Below, one piece after another: positions 55,037 to 64,000 of a stretch of DNA of 64,000 nt. This DNA comes from Mannheimia haemolytica (GTDB taxonomy: Bacteria > Pseudomonadota > Gammaproteobacteria > Enterobacterales > Pasteurellaceae). The position numbers were made by a program, and so were the translations under genes. Location of the stretch: contig LR134495.1 in NCBI GenBank assembly GCA_900638155.1, positions 744,001 through 808,000 of the forward strand, written 5' to 3'. Numbering within the stretch: the first letter of the stretch is position 1; each line of letters starts with the position of its first letter. The notes under the pieces were generated by a model. The model saw nothing but the letters and a program-made list of their open reading frames with translations. It had not been told where the DNA came from and did not search any database.

Positions 55037-58000
55037 ATGAATCAAATTTTTAAAGTTATTTGGAATCAGGCAACACAAAGTTGGGTTGCAGTATCTGAAT
55101 TACAACGAGCGAAAGGTAAAACGAAGTCTGTTAGTTCTGCAAGTAAGGCAACATTGGCTTTATTGGCTGGAGCTAGTGCTGTATTGGGAGCTACTAATGC
55201 TGTGGCTGTTGTATCTATAGGTTCAACAACAAGTAATTATATTTCAACGCAAGCAACGGCATCATCGGAAAACGCAATTGCTATTGGTGCGGATTCAATC
55301 TCAACAGGAAGATCTACTATTGCAATTGGTACAAATGCGAATGCAACACATAGAACAAATTTAGTGGATCCAGAAGATACTTCTTACATTACTAGTAATA
55401 CTGGTGTAGAGAGTCTCAATAATACTGGTCAGAATTGGGCATTAGTGCCTTCAATTGCTATAGGTATGGGAAGTTCTGCTACTTCTGCAAATGCGATAGC
55501 ATTAGGAACAGATACTCATGCAACAGGTAACCGCGCAACAGCTTTTGGTGCAGGAGCTCTAGCTACTGGTAACCGTTCAACAGTAATGGGATGGAGATCT
55601 GCCGCCAGTGGCACTCGCTCATTTGCAATGGGTTCAGGTGCAACCGCAAATGCTGATTTTTCAGGTGCAATGGGGGATAAGTCTGTTGCAAATGCTACTT
55701 ATTCTTTAGCTTTAGGTTCAAGTGCTAATGCAACTTCTACTGCAACTAGAGGTACAGCGATTGGTTATAATGCGACAGTTTCAGGTGTTAATGCGACAGC
55801 TTTAGGGGTAAGTGCAGTATCTTCCAGCCAGTCTACGGTTGCAATTGGTGATAGTGCGAAAGCAAGCGCCAGTTTTGCTATTGCCTTAGGCTCAGGTGCT
55901 AATGCAACGCTAAATAATTCTGTTGCTTTAGGGAGCAATTCAACAGTTTCTAATGCTGTGCCAGTTCCTTCTGCGACGGTAAATGGTATTACTTATTCGG
56001 GCTTTGCGGCTAATACTACGGCAGCAGGGAATGTTGTTTCTGTTGGCTCAAACACGATCAAACGCCAAATCCAAAATGTGGCAGCGGGTCAGATTTCTGC
56101 TACATCAACCGATGCAATTAATGGTTCACAGCTTTATATGGCAATGAACGCAACAGGTAACCTTGCTAATTCAACTAAAAATATTTTAGGTGGTAATGCT
56201 ACAGTAAATCCTGATGGTTCTATTACTTATACTAATATTGGTGGAACAAATAAAAATACCATTGAAGAAGCACTAAAAGCGGTAAAAACAGAAGTTGTTG
56301 CAGGTAGCAATGTTAATATTACAAATGCAACCGGTGCGAATGGACAAACTATTTATACAGTAAATGCGTATAACACCACGGCAAATTCTTCTAGCCCTGA
56401 TTACATTACTGTAACAGGTAAAGCTGCAACTGCTGCGAATACAACTAACTATGAAATTGGTTTAACTAAGAAAGCCATTGATGACTTTACGAAAGATACC
56501 CAAGCTACTGTTGTTTCAAACGATGGTACAGTAACTGTAAAAAGTACAGAGAGAAATGCAAATGGCACGGTTATTTATGATCTTTCTGTCAATATTCCTG
56601 CGCAAGCAAGCCAAATTCAATATTTCTCTGTAAATTCAACCGTACCTGAGAATCAAGCTAATGATGGCGCGAAGAGCAGAAACTCAATTGCGATCGGCCC
56701 GAATGCAACGGCAACAGGTGGAGAGCAAGCGGCAGTAGCATTAGGTACAAACTCAAATGCAAATGGTAACGGAGCGTTATCTTTAGGTGTGGCTACGGTT
56801 TCAAAAGGTATTCAAGCTACGGCAGTTGGTCATTCAGCAAATGCAACGGCTAATGGTACAACCGCACTTGGTCGCCAAACAAACGCGACAGCAGGTGATG
56901 CTACAGCGGTAGGTTCTAATGCTAATGCAACGGCTGAAAAAGCCTCTGCCTTTGGTGTTGCAGCAAATGCGAGTGCAAATGCCTCTTTGGCCGTAGGTGC
57001 AAATTCAATTGCCTCAGCACAATCAGCAGTGGCTGTTGGTACACGTGCTAATGCAACAGCTCAATTTGCTACAGCATTAGGTATGGGGGCTCAAGCTACT
57101 CTGAATAGTTCTGTTGCTTTGGGTAGCGAATCAGTCGTAAGAGCAGCAACACCAACTGAAAATGCAACGGTAGGGGGTATTACTTATAATGGCTTTGCCG
57201 GGGTAAATAAAGATACTAACTATGTTGTTTCTGTAGGCTCTGCAGATAAAGAGCGTCAAATCCAAAATGTGGCAGCGGGTCAGATTTCTGCTACATCAAC
57301 CGATGCGATTAATGGTTCACAACTTTATATGGCAATGAATGCAACCAGTAACCTTGCAAATTCAACTGCAAATAATTTTGGTGGCGGTTCTGTTGTGAAT
57401 CCGGATGGCTCTGTGACTCAGCCTAAATATAATGTAACGAATGCAGCTGGAACTCAGTATGGTAATACTGCAACAAATGTTGGCGATGCAATTACGAACT
57501 TAAATAACTATGTAAACCAAGGTTTCAATATTAAAGATAATGCGGGTACAACCAAAGGTACTGTGACCCCAAATGAATCTGTACAATTTGTAAACGGTAA
57601 AGGTACAGTTTCAAATGTTACACAAGAAGCTGATGGCGTAACTAAAGTAACCTTTGATGTGGATACCGGTTCTATCACGGTTGATAACACAACAGGTGCA
57701 GTCACTACCCCTACAGATGAAAATAAAGTTGCAACAACTAAAACAGTTGCTGATGCAATTAAAAATTCAGGCTTTACGGCAACATCTAGCCAAAGCGCAG
57801 GTGAAGTATCAGGTACTTCAGCTGAGTTGGTTAACCCTGGCGATACAGTAACTTTTGATGCAGGTAAAAATATCAAGATTACTCAAGCTGGTAGTAACTT
57901 TACTTTCGCAACTAAAGATACGGTTGAATTTGATAAAGTAACAACCAAAACGTTAGAGATCCCAACGGACACAGCAAATAAACCAATTACCATCACTAAA

Positions 58001-61000
58001 GATGGCATTAACACAGCCGGTAAGCAAATCAAAGATGTAGCGGACGGCGTAGATGGTAAAGATGCGGTAAATGTTGATCAGTTAAAAGCGGCAAAATGGA
58101 CACTTCAAACGTCACAAGATAATGCGGCTACGGATAAAGTAGGCGATATCAATGCAGATGATAAAGTGACCATTGATGGTAAAGGTGTAATTAAAGTCAC
58201 TAATACCAAAGAAGCGAATAATGAAAGCAAAGTTCATATCGCACTAGAAACTCAAGCGATTAAAGTAGAAAACGGGCAGGCAACGACTGATGGCAACTCA
58301 AAAACGGGTGATACAGTAAATACAGCACCAAATACCAATGCTATTGCAACGGTGGGTGATGTAATTAATGCTGTGAATAATGTGAGTTGGTCTATCTATC
58401 AAGGTGCCGATAAAGTTAATGATGTGAAAGCGGGTAACGAAGTTCACTTTGTTGATAGTGACCAATTCACTGCATCGGCTACAAAAGATGGTGATACTAA
58501 AACCAATGTGACATTTACTGCGAAAACTGTTTCATTAACTGATGCGGATAATAACGGTAAGGTTGATGCTCCACAAACTGATGCGGATAAGAAGAAATTA
58601 GTTAATGCAGGAGATATTGCTAATGCAATTAACAATTCAGGCTTTAAAGCAAAAGCGAATGGTGATGATGGGGAATTAATCAACCCAGGTGATGAAGTTA
58701 ACTTTAAAGATGGTGAAAACATTAAAGTTACTCGTGATGGTAGCAACTTTACGATTGCAACGGCTAAAGATGTGACTTTCAATAATGTAACATCTAATAA
58801 TATTAGTGTACCAACCGGCACAACAGCTAATGATAAGCCAATTACCATTACTAAAGATGGCATTGATGTTGCAGGTAAACCAATTACTAATGTGGCAAGC
58901 AACCTGCCGGCGACTAACAGCACTGGTGATGCTAATAATACCGTTTCACAAGCGAAACCGGAAAATGTGGATAACATCAAAAACAATGCAGCAACAGTTG
59001 ATGATGTGTTGAATGCAGGCTGGAATTTACAAGAAAATGGCGGAGCGAAAGACTTTGTTAAAGCTTATGACACAGTAAATTTTGTTGACGGTAAAGGTAC
59101 GAAAGCAAATGTAACAATGAACGCCGATAACAGCGTAGCGAATGTGACATTTAATATCGATGCCGGCACTATCACTGTAGATGACAAAGGTGCAGTAACT
59201 ACACCTGCAGAAGAAGATAAAGTTGCAACTACAAAAACAGTTGCTGAAGCAATTCAGAAAGCAGGTTGGAATGCAAAATCTGGTGGCAACAAAGCTGATG
59301 GTGATCAAGAAGCAGCAGAGTTGATTAATCCGGGTGAAGAAGTGATTTTTGCAGCAGGCGATAACTTAACCGTTAAGCGTGTAGGCAATCAGTTTACTTT
59401 TGCAACGGCTAAAGACGTTAAATTTGATAGCGTAGCATTTGGTGATAATGGCCCGAAAATCACGAATAAAGATGGTAATGTTAATATTGCAGGTAATGAT
59501 GGTAATCCAACCAAAATTACAGGCGTGAAAGCAGGTGAAGCTGATACTGATGCGGTGAATGTAAGTCAGTTAAAACAAGCAGCAGCAGCGTCCAAAACCG
59601 AAGTGAAAGGTTCAGGTTTAGCAACTGTTGGTGCACCTGAAACAGGTGATAATGGTCAAACAATCTATACGGTAGATGTAGCGAAAGCAGGTGCTCCTAC
59701 AGTAACTCGTGGTAATGTGGCTGTTAAAGAAGGCGATGAAAACAAAGTTATGACCGCAGGTGATGTGGCTGATGCAATTAATAATTCAGAGAAAACCTCA
59801 TCTGTAGTAGCTGGTTCTAAAGCCGTAACTGTTAAAGCCGGAAAGGAAGATGATAAAGGCAATACTGAATATACGGTAGATGTTGCAACGGATAAATCTA
59901 TCGGTCGTGATAATGACGGTAATATGACAGTGAATACTGACAACGTTACTATCGTGAAAGATCCGACAACAGGCGAAGTTAAAGCGAATACCACAACATT
60001 AAATAATTCTCCTGAAGGTAAAGTTACTGAGCCTACAGGTGACGATGCTAAGAAATTAGTGACGGCAGGTGATATTGCTAATGCAATCAATAATTCAGGC
60101 TTTAATGTAACAGCAGGTGATGGTATTGATGGTGGTGAAACCAAAGGTAAGAAAACACAGCTAATCAAGCCAAGTGAAACAGTTACCTTTGATGCGGGTA
60201 AAAATATGACACTTACCCAAGCTGACGGTAAATTCACTTACACAACGAAAGATAATGTTGCATTCAACAGCATTGATATGAGCAATGGTAAACCAGATAC
60301 AACAGGCTCAATCACTAATCTGAAGAGCGGCGTGGGTGGTACATTTGCAGATAAAGCAGCACCAACAGATGCAGAGCGTAAAGCGATTGCGGATAATATT
60401 AACAACGCAACAGGTGATACGTTGAATAATGCTGTGAATGTGGGTGATGTACAAGCAGCAATGAAAGCAGCAACCACCAAAGTGGAAGGTAATAAAGGTG
60501 TTACTGTAACATCTAAAACTAACGATGACGGCTCAACCACTTATACCGTTGCAGCAAAAACGGATGGTACAACCATTAAGGTAAACGATAAGGGCGAAAT
60601 CACGGCAAACACCAGCGAGTTAACAAATAACCCTGATGGTAAAGTGGAAGAGCCTACAGAACCAAATGCATTAGTAACAGCTAAAACCGTTGCAGATGCA
60701 ATTAACAATGCAGGTTTTAACATTCAAGCAAACGGTGACGAGAAGAGCCTGGTGAAAACAGGTGATACGGTTCAGTTCTTAAATGGTAAAAACATTGAGA
60801 TTACCCGTGATGGGAATAACATTACTGTTTCAACTGCAAAAAATGTGAACTTTGATAGTGTACAGTTCGGAAATGAAGGTCCTAAGATTACTAACAATGG
60901 TGGTAATATCAATGTTGGTGACAAAGACGGTAATGCAGTCAAAGTAACTAATGTAGCTGCCGGTGATGTAAATGCAGATAGTAAAGATGCAGTAAATGGT

Positions 61001-63475
61001 AGTCAGCTTTATACTTTCGCTATGGCATCTCGTGAAGAAGTGAAGTCGACTGATAAATCAGTTACGGTTAACACGACAAAAAATGCTGATGGCGCGAATG
61101 TGTTCGATCTTTCTGTGAATACGGACGATGTAACGATTGTAAAAGATCCTACAACCGGTGCGATCAAGGCTAACACTACGGCATTAAATGATGCAAATAA
61201 TGACGGTAGAATTGATGAACCAACAGCTGATGATGCTAAGAAATTAGTGACAGCAGGTGATATTACCAACGCCATCAATAACTCAGGCTTTACGTTGAAA
61301 ACTTCTGCTGTAGAAGGTGGAGAAAAGCTATCAGGTGATAATGAACTAATTAACCCTGGTAAAGTAGTTGAAATGGTTGCAGGTAAAAACTTGACCGTGA
61401 AGCAAGAAGCAGATGGTAAAGTAACTTATGCGACTAAAGATGATGTTAAGTTTGACAGTGTGACTTCTAACAGTGTAACTGTACCAACAGATGAGGCAAA
61501 CCCTGCAAATAACCCGATTACTATCAATAAAGACGGTATTAATGCAGGTAATAAAGCGATTAGCAATGTAGCGTCTAACCTGGCACCGGTTACACCGATG
61601 AATGAAAAACAACCATCAGATAACAGTCCGGAAAACTTAGCTAACAAGCTAAATAATGCGGCAACAGTCGCAGATGTGCTGAATGCTGGTTGGAATTTAC
61701 AAAATAACGACACGGCAGTTGATACAGTGACACACAATGACACTGTTAATTTTGTAAACGGTAAAGGTACAACGGTATCCGTAACGCCAAATGCAGACGG
61801 TACTGTGAATAATATTCAGGTGGACAGCCCGATTGAGTTTGTTAACCAAGATCCTGCTGATAGCTCAACCCCAAGCAATACAGCTAAATTTACCGGTGAA
61901 GCACCAGTACAATTAGGCAATGTGGCAAGTGGTGTTCGTAAGCCTGATGGCACAACACCAGAAGGCAAAGAGCGTGCAGAAGCTCTTAACAATGCATCTG
62001 GTGATACCGTAAACAATGCGGTAAACGTAGGTGACTTACAAGCAGCGACAAAAGCAGCGACCACCAAAGTGGACGGTAATCAAGGTGTTGTTATTACACC
62101 TACCACCAATGGTGATGGTTCAACGACGTATACAGTAGCAGCGAAGACTGACGATACTACTATTAAAGTAGATAGTGAAGGTAACATCACTGCAAACACC
62201 AGCGAGTTAGGTAACAACGCAGACGGTACGGTGAAAGCACCAACTCAACCAAATGCGTTAGTGACTGCTCAAACTGTTGCAGATGCAGTGAATAATGCAG
62301 GCTTTAATATTAAATCTGCAGGTAATAAGGCTGCCGGTGACCAAGCTGCGACTAAGCTAGTGAAAACGGGCGAAGAAGTTGTGTTTGAAGCAGGTGATAA
62401 CTTAACTGTTAAACGTGATGGTAATCAATTTACTTTTGCGACAGCAAAAGATGTGAGCTTCAACAGCGTACAGTTCAGCGAGAATGGTCCGAAAATCACT
62501 AATGATGGTGATAACATCAAAGTCGGTGATAAAGACGGTAAACCAACTAAGATCACTAATGTAGCAGATGGCGATATTAGCCCAGTAAGCACAGATGTTA
62601 TCAACGGTAAACAGCTGAACAACTATGCGAAAGTGAATGGTAATAACATTGGTACTGATGAAGATGGTTCTATCAATATCGTAAATGGTAATGGTACAAC
62701 TATTACCAGTGATAAGGCTGGTGAGGTGAAAGTGAACGTAAACAGCACAGATTTAACCGTTGCTGATAACGGCAAAATCAATGTTCAAGATCCTAACGGT
62801 ACCGGTTCACACTTTGTGAATGCAACAACAGTAGCAAATGCCGTAAACAACGTAAGCTGGAACGTAGATTCTAAAGCAGTTGGTACAGGTGTGGTTGAAG
62901 GGGATAAAGCCCCTGCGAAAGTAAAAGCAGGTAGTACAGTGAGCGTGAATGCAGGTAATAACATCAAAGTGACACGTAAAGGTTCTGATGTAACTGTAGC
63001 CGTTTCAGATACCCCTGAATTTACTAGCGTTAAGACTGGTGATACATTGGTGAACAATAATGGCGTAACCATTAATAATGGCTCTGCAGGAAAAGCGGTA
63101 AGCTTAACCAAAAACGGCTTAGATAATGGTGGTAACCGTATTACTAATGTTAAAGCAGGTGAGGCAGATACCGATGCGGTTAATGTTGGTCAGTTAAAAG
63201 GTGCTGTTAATCACTTAAATAACAAGATCCATCGTAATAACCGTGAAGCCCGTGCAGGTATTGCCGGTTCAAATGCAGCAGCAGCGTTACCGCAGGTTTA
63301 CATTCCAGGTAAATCTATGGTGGCTGCAGCAGGTGGTACATTTAAAGGTGAAAACGCGCTTGCAGTAGGTTATTCACGTTCAAGTGATAACGGTAAGCTT
63401 ATCTTGAAATTACAAGGTAATGCGAATAGCCGAGGCGACTTTGGTGGCGGTGTAGGCGTTGGATACCAGTGGTAA
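55037..63475 (+). CDS. Giant trimeric autotransporter adhesin (Hia/Hsf/YadA type)
   Basis: A 2812-residue surface adhesin. Residues 1-55 are an extended signal peptide (MNQIFKVIWNQATQSWVAVS is the ESPR motif). Two YadA-like heads built of AIAIGxxA repeats lie at about 60-330 and 530-720, each ending in a neck with QNVAAGQISATSTDAINGSQ (near 345 and 740). A long stalk (790-2700) alternates Trp-ring-like units (NAGWNLQ, NVSWSIYQ), FxG-type strands and DAVNVxQLK necks. The last 90 residues are the trimeric YadA anchor, ending in Trp. Only a weak AGGG precedes the ATG. No homopolymeric tract suggests phase variation. The receptor is unknown. Confidence 0.95.
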   Translation: MNQIFKVIWNQATQSWVAVSELQRAKGKTKSVSSASKATLALLAGASAVLGATNAVAVVSIGSTTSNYISTQATASSENAIAIGADSISTGRSTIAIGTNANATHRTNLVDPEDTSYITSNTGVESLNNTGQNWALVPSIAIGMGSSATSANAIALGTDTHATGNRATAFGAGALATGNRSTVMGWRSAASGTRSFAMGSGATANADFSGAMGDKSVANATYSLALGSSANATSTATRGTAIGYNATVSGVNATALGVSAVSSSQSTVAIGDSAKASASFAIALGSGANATLNNSVALGSNSTVSNAVPVPSATVNGITYSGFAANTTAAGNVVSVGSNTIKRQIQNVAAGQISATSTDAINGSQLYMAMNATGNLANSTKNILGGNATVNPDGSITYTNIGGTNKNTIEEALKAVKTEVVAGSNVNITNATGANGQTIYTVNAYNTTANSSSPDYITVTGKAATAANTTNYEIGLTKKAIDDFTKDTQATVVSNDGTVTVKSTERNANGTVIYDLSVNIPAQASQIQYFSVNSTVPENQANDGAKSRNSIAIGPNATATGGEQAAVALGTNSNANGNGALSLGVATVSKGIQATAVGHSANATANGTTALGRQTNATAGDATAVGSNANATAEKASAFGVAANASANASLAVGANSIASAQSAVAVGTRANATAQFATALGMGAQATLNSSVALGSESVVRAATPTENATVGGITYNGFAGVNKDTNYVVSVGSADKERQIQNVAAGQISATSTDAINGSQLYMAMNATSNLANSTANNFGGGSVVNPDGSVTQPKYNVTNAAGTQYGNTATNVGDAITNLNNYVNQGFNIKDNAGTTKGTVTPNESVQFVNGKGTVSNVTQEADGVTKVTFDVDTGSITVDNTTGAVTTPTDENKVATTKTVADAIKNSGFTATSSQSAGEVSGTSAELVNPGDTVTFDAGKNIKITQAGSNFTFATKDTVEFDKVTTKTLEIPTDTANKPITITKDGINTAGKQIKDVADGVDGKDAVNVDQLKAAKWTLQTSQDNAATDKVGDINADDKVTIDGKGVIKVTNTKEANNESKVHIALETQAIKVENGQATTDGNSKTGDTVNTAPNTNAIATVGDVINAVNNVSWSIYQGADKVNDVKAGNEVHFVDSDQFTASATKDGDTKTNVTFTAKTVSLTDADNNGKVDAPQTDADKKKLVNAGDIANAINNSGFKAKANGDDGELINPGDEVNFKDGENIKVTRDGSNFTIATAKDVTFNNVTSNNISVPTGTTANDKPITITKDGIDVAGKPITNVASNLPATNSTGDANNTVSQAKPENVDNIKNNAATVDDVLNAGWNLQENGGAKDFVKAYDTVNFVDGKGTKANVTMNADNSVANVTFNIDAGTITVDDKGAVTTPAEEDKVATTKTVAEAIQKAGWNAKSGGNKADGDQEAAELINPGEEVIFAAGDNLTVKRVGNQFTFATAKDVKFDSVAFGDNGPKITNKDGNVNIAGNDGNPTKITGVKAGEADTDAVNVSQLKQAAAASKTEVKGSGLATVGAPETGDNGQTIYTVDVAKAGAPTVTRGNVAVKEGDENKVMTAGDVADAINNSEKTSSVVAGSKAVTVKAGKEDDKGNTEYTVDVATDKSIGRDNDGNMTVNTDNVTIVKDPTTGEVKANTTTLNNSPEGKVTEPTGDDAKKLVTAGDIANAINNSGFNVTAGDGIDGGETKGKKTQLIKPSETVTFDAGKNMTLTQADGKFTYTTKDNVAFNSIDMSNGKPDTTGSITNLKSGVGGTFADKAAPTDAERKAIADNINNATGDTLNNAVNVGDVQAAMKAATTKVEGNKGVTVTSKTNDDGSTTYTVAAKTDGTTIKVNDKGEITANTSELTNNPDGKVEEPTEPNALVTAKTVADAINNAGFNIQANGDEKSLVKTGDTVQFLNGKNIEITRDGNNITVSTAKNVNFDSVQFGNEGPKITNNGGNINVGDKDGNAVKVTNVAAGDVNADSKDAVNGSQLYTFAMASREEVKSTDKSVTVNTTKNADGANVFDLSVNTDDVTIVKDPTTGAIKANTTALNDANNDGRIDEPTADDAKKLVTAGDITNAINNSGFTLKTSAVEGGEKLSGDNELINPGKVVEMVAGKNLTVKQEADGKVTYATKDDVKFDSVTSNSVTVPTDEANPANNPITINKDGINAGNKAISNVASNLAPVTPMNEKQPSDNSPENLANKLNNAATVADVLNAGWNLQNNDTAVDTVTHNDTVNFVNGKGTTVSVTPNADGTVNNIQVDSPIEFVNQDPADSSTPSNTAKFTGEAPVQLGNVASGVRKPDGTTPEGKERAEALNNASGDTVNNAVNVGDLQAATKAATTKVDGNQGVVITPTTNGDGSTTYTVAAKTDDTTIKVDSEGNITANTSELGNNADGTVKAPTQPNALVTAQTVADAVNNAGFNIKSAGNKAAGDQAATKLVKTGEEVVFEAGDNLTVKRDGNQFTFATAKDVSFNSVQFSENGPKITNDGDNIKVGDKDGKPTKITNVADGDISPVSTDVINGKQLNNYAKVNGNNIGTDEDGSINIVNGNGTTITSDKAGEVKVNVNSTDLTVADNGKINVQDPNGTGSHFVNATTVANAVNNVSWNVDSKAVGTGVVEGDKAPAKVKAGSTVSVNAGNNIKVTRKGSDVTVAVSDTPEFTSVKTGDTLVNNNGVTINNGSAGKAVSLTKNGLDNGGNRITNVKAGEADTDAVNVGQLKGAVNHLNNKIHRNNREARAGIAGSNAAAALPQVYIPGKSMVAAAGGTFKGENALAVGYSRSSDNGKLILKLQGNANSRGDFGGGVGVGYQW
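56062..57353 (+). repeat. Duplicated neck cassettes in the adhesin gene
   Basis: The stretches 56062-56165 and 57250-57353 are almost identical at the DNA level, differing only at a few third positions. They close two head domains of similar design. The high identity suggests recent duplication or continuing gene conversion. Confidence 0.75.
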
Positions 63476-63493
63476 TTTAGCCTAATTGAGTTG

Positions 63494-63521
63494 AAATCCC
63501 CTTCTTCGGAAGGGGATTTTT
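63494..63521 (+). terminator. Terminator of the adhesin gene
   Basis: AAATCCCCTTC and GAAGGGGATTT pair around TTCG, a very stable tetraloop, followed by TTT. Confidence 0.92.
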
Positions 63522-63551
63522 ATGTTATATTGAGGCTAAAATTTATGGTGT

Positions 63552-63593
63552 AAGCGGTAAGATTTGTAAAAAAATTTGCAAATCTTACCGCTT
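63552..63593. repeat. Inverted uptake-signal pair before the DUF4298 gene
   Basis: AAGCGGTAAGATTTG (63552-63566) pairs exactly with CAAATCTTACCGCTT (63579-63593). The stem has 15 bp. Confidence 0.75.
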
Positions 63594-63611
63594 GTAATTA
63601 AGAGGTAAAGA

Positions 63612-63911
63612 ATGAAAAAAGCAGATATTCAGAAAATGCAGGATTGTTATAACCAATGGGTAGCACTATTACCAGAATTGGAAAAAGGGATAGAGCAATG
63701 GAAACAAGCTACTGCACTTTTGGAGCCATTAAGTCAGTTTTATGCTAGCCCGGAATGGCGTGAATTACATGATAGTTTTGATGAACAGTTAGATACTAAA
63801 GGCAATTATAGTATCTTGTCAGAAGATGCGTTATGGAATGCGTTATCTGAACATCATCAATTAGCACTAGAATGGTTAAAGCTATCGACTGCATATATTA
63901 CGAAAGAATAA
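63612..63911 (+). CDS. DUF4298 family protein
   Basis: A 99-residue, mostly helical cytoplasmic protein of the DUF4298 family, recognised from LEKGIEQWKQATALLEPLSQ, FYASPEWRELHDSFDE and YSILSEDALWNALSEHHQLA. Function unknown. AAGAGGTAAAG precedes the ATG. It is a single gene with its own terminator. Confidence 0.82.
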   Translation: MKKADIQKMQDCYNQWVALLPELEKGIEQWKQATALLEPLSQFYASPEWRELHDSFDEQLDTKGNYSILSEDALWNALSEHHQLALEWLKLSTAYITKE

Positions 63912-63912
63912 A

Positions 63913-63939
63913 AACAGACGCTTAGGCGTCTGTTTTTTT
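63913..63939. terminator. Terminator after the DUF4298 gene
   Basis: ACAGACGC and GCGTCTGT pair around TTAG, with A-runs before and T-runs after, so it can serve convergent genes. Confidence 0.9.
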
Positions 63940-64000
63940 ATGTTGATGAAGCTTGTTTATTGGCATAATAGGTGGAGCCACGAATCAGCATTCTTAGCTG
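63938..64000 (-). CDS. C-terminal end of an unidentified gene, running out of the window
   Basis: On the minus strand an open frame enters from the window end and stops at TAA (63938-63940) after about 20 codons, ending LIRGSTYYANKQASST. It stops exactly at the bidirectional terminator, which supports a real gene end. The fragment is too short to identify. Confidence 0.35.
   Translation of the reverse strand, partial: QLRMLIRGSTYYANKQASST

Noticed and set aside
57508..63111. Many minus-strand open frames of 60-190 codons inside the adhesin gene
   Set aside because: They arise from the repetitive codon pattern of the adhesin and have no start signals or recognisable domains.
1..64000. CRISPR arrays, IS elements, prophage genes, rRNA or tRNA genes
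   Set aside because: Looked for but not found. The direct repeats present are coding repeats (lipoprotein, adhesin) or dispersed palindromes and uptake signals.

Overview
The window is about 64 kb of a Pasteurellaceae chromosome. The gene content and order match this family: comNOPQ-recC, coaBC/dut/slmA, radC-rpmB-rpmG, dat-ddc, napFDAGHBC, a tor cluster, metJ and mpl. The DNA carries many copies of the uptake signal core ACAAGCGGT. That is the Actinobacillus pleuropneumoniae/Mannheimia type and not the AAGTGCGGT type of Haemophilus influenzae. A Mannheimia- or Actinobacillus-like species is the best guess. No IS element, prophage, CRISPR array, rRNA or tRNA was seen.

Layout. 1-3.3 kb: the mgl galactose ABC transporter, cut at the window edge. 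3.4-5.7 kb: a histidine-type transcription attenuator in front of an orphan peptide-type binding protein, then a pseudoazurin. 5.7-11.3 kb: the competence pseudopilin operon comNOPQ with recC, behind a CRP-S site. 11.4-16.1 kb: protease III convergent with a heme/glutathione-type binding lipoprotein. 16.3-24.3 kb: birA, murB, crp, yheU, slmA, dut, an AT-rich insertion (GT8 glycosyltransferase, a broken DUF1016 gene, an SH3-like protein), coaBC, radC (with CRP-S site), rpmB and rpmG. 24.4-27.7 kb: the 1,3-diaminopropane genes dat and ddc behind a long structured leader. 28.4-34.8 kb: the periplasmic nitrate reductase operon. 34.9-40.5 kb: cpdA and a torE-torY-torZ-torD S-/N-oxide respiration operon. 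40.6-46.5 kb: a CPBP membrane protein, a coiled-coil lipoprotein with its Slam outer-membrane translocator, nudF, psiE, a phosphopantetheinyl transferase and an EamA protein. 46.7-52.3 kb: nhaA, panF-yhdT, metJ, mlaA and mpl. 52.4-54.7 kb: a RhuM-family gene behind a CRP-S-like site, and a di-heme peroxidase. 55-63.5 kb: a 2812-residue trimeric autotransporter adhesin. The window ends with a DUF4298 gene.

How the parts work together. Three perfect FNR boxes sit in front of nap, tor and the peroxidase, so an anaerobic/microaerobic respiratory set is spread over the window; pseudoazurin is a plausible electron donor to the peroxidase. CRP, its cAMP phosphodiesterase CpdA and three CRP-S-type sites (comN, radC, rhuM) are all present; the rhuM site suggests an extra member of the competence regulon. 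The surface set consists of the giant adhesin and the Slam/lipoprotein pair.

Most notable candidates: the His-leader attenuator controlling a transport protein instead of his biosynthesis; the Slam substrate with a repeat-built coiled-coil stalk; the CRP-S-like site at rhuM; the structured leader of dat; and an attenuator-like hairpin just upstream of the adhesin start codon.
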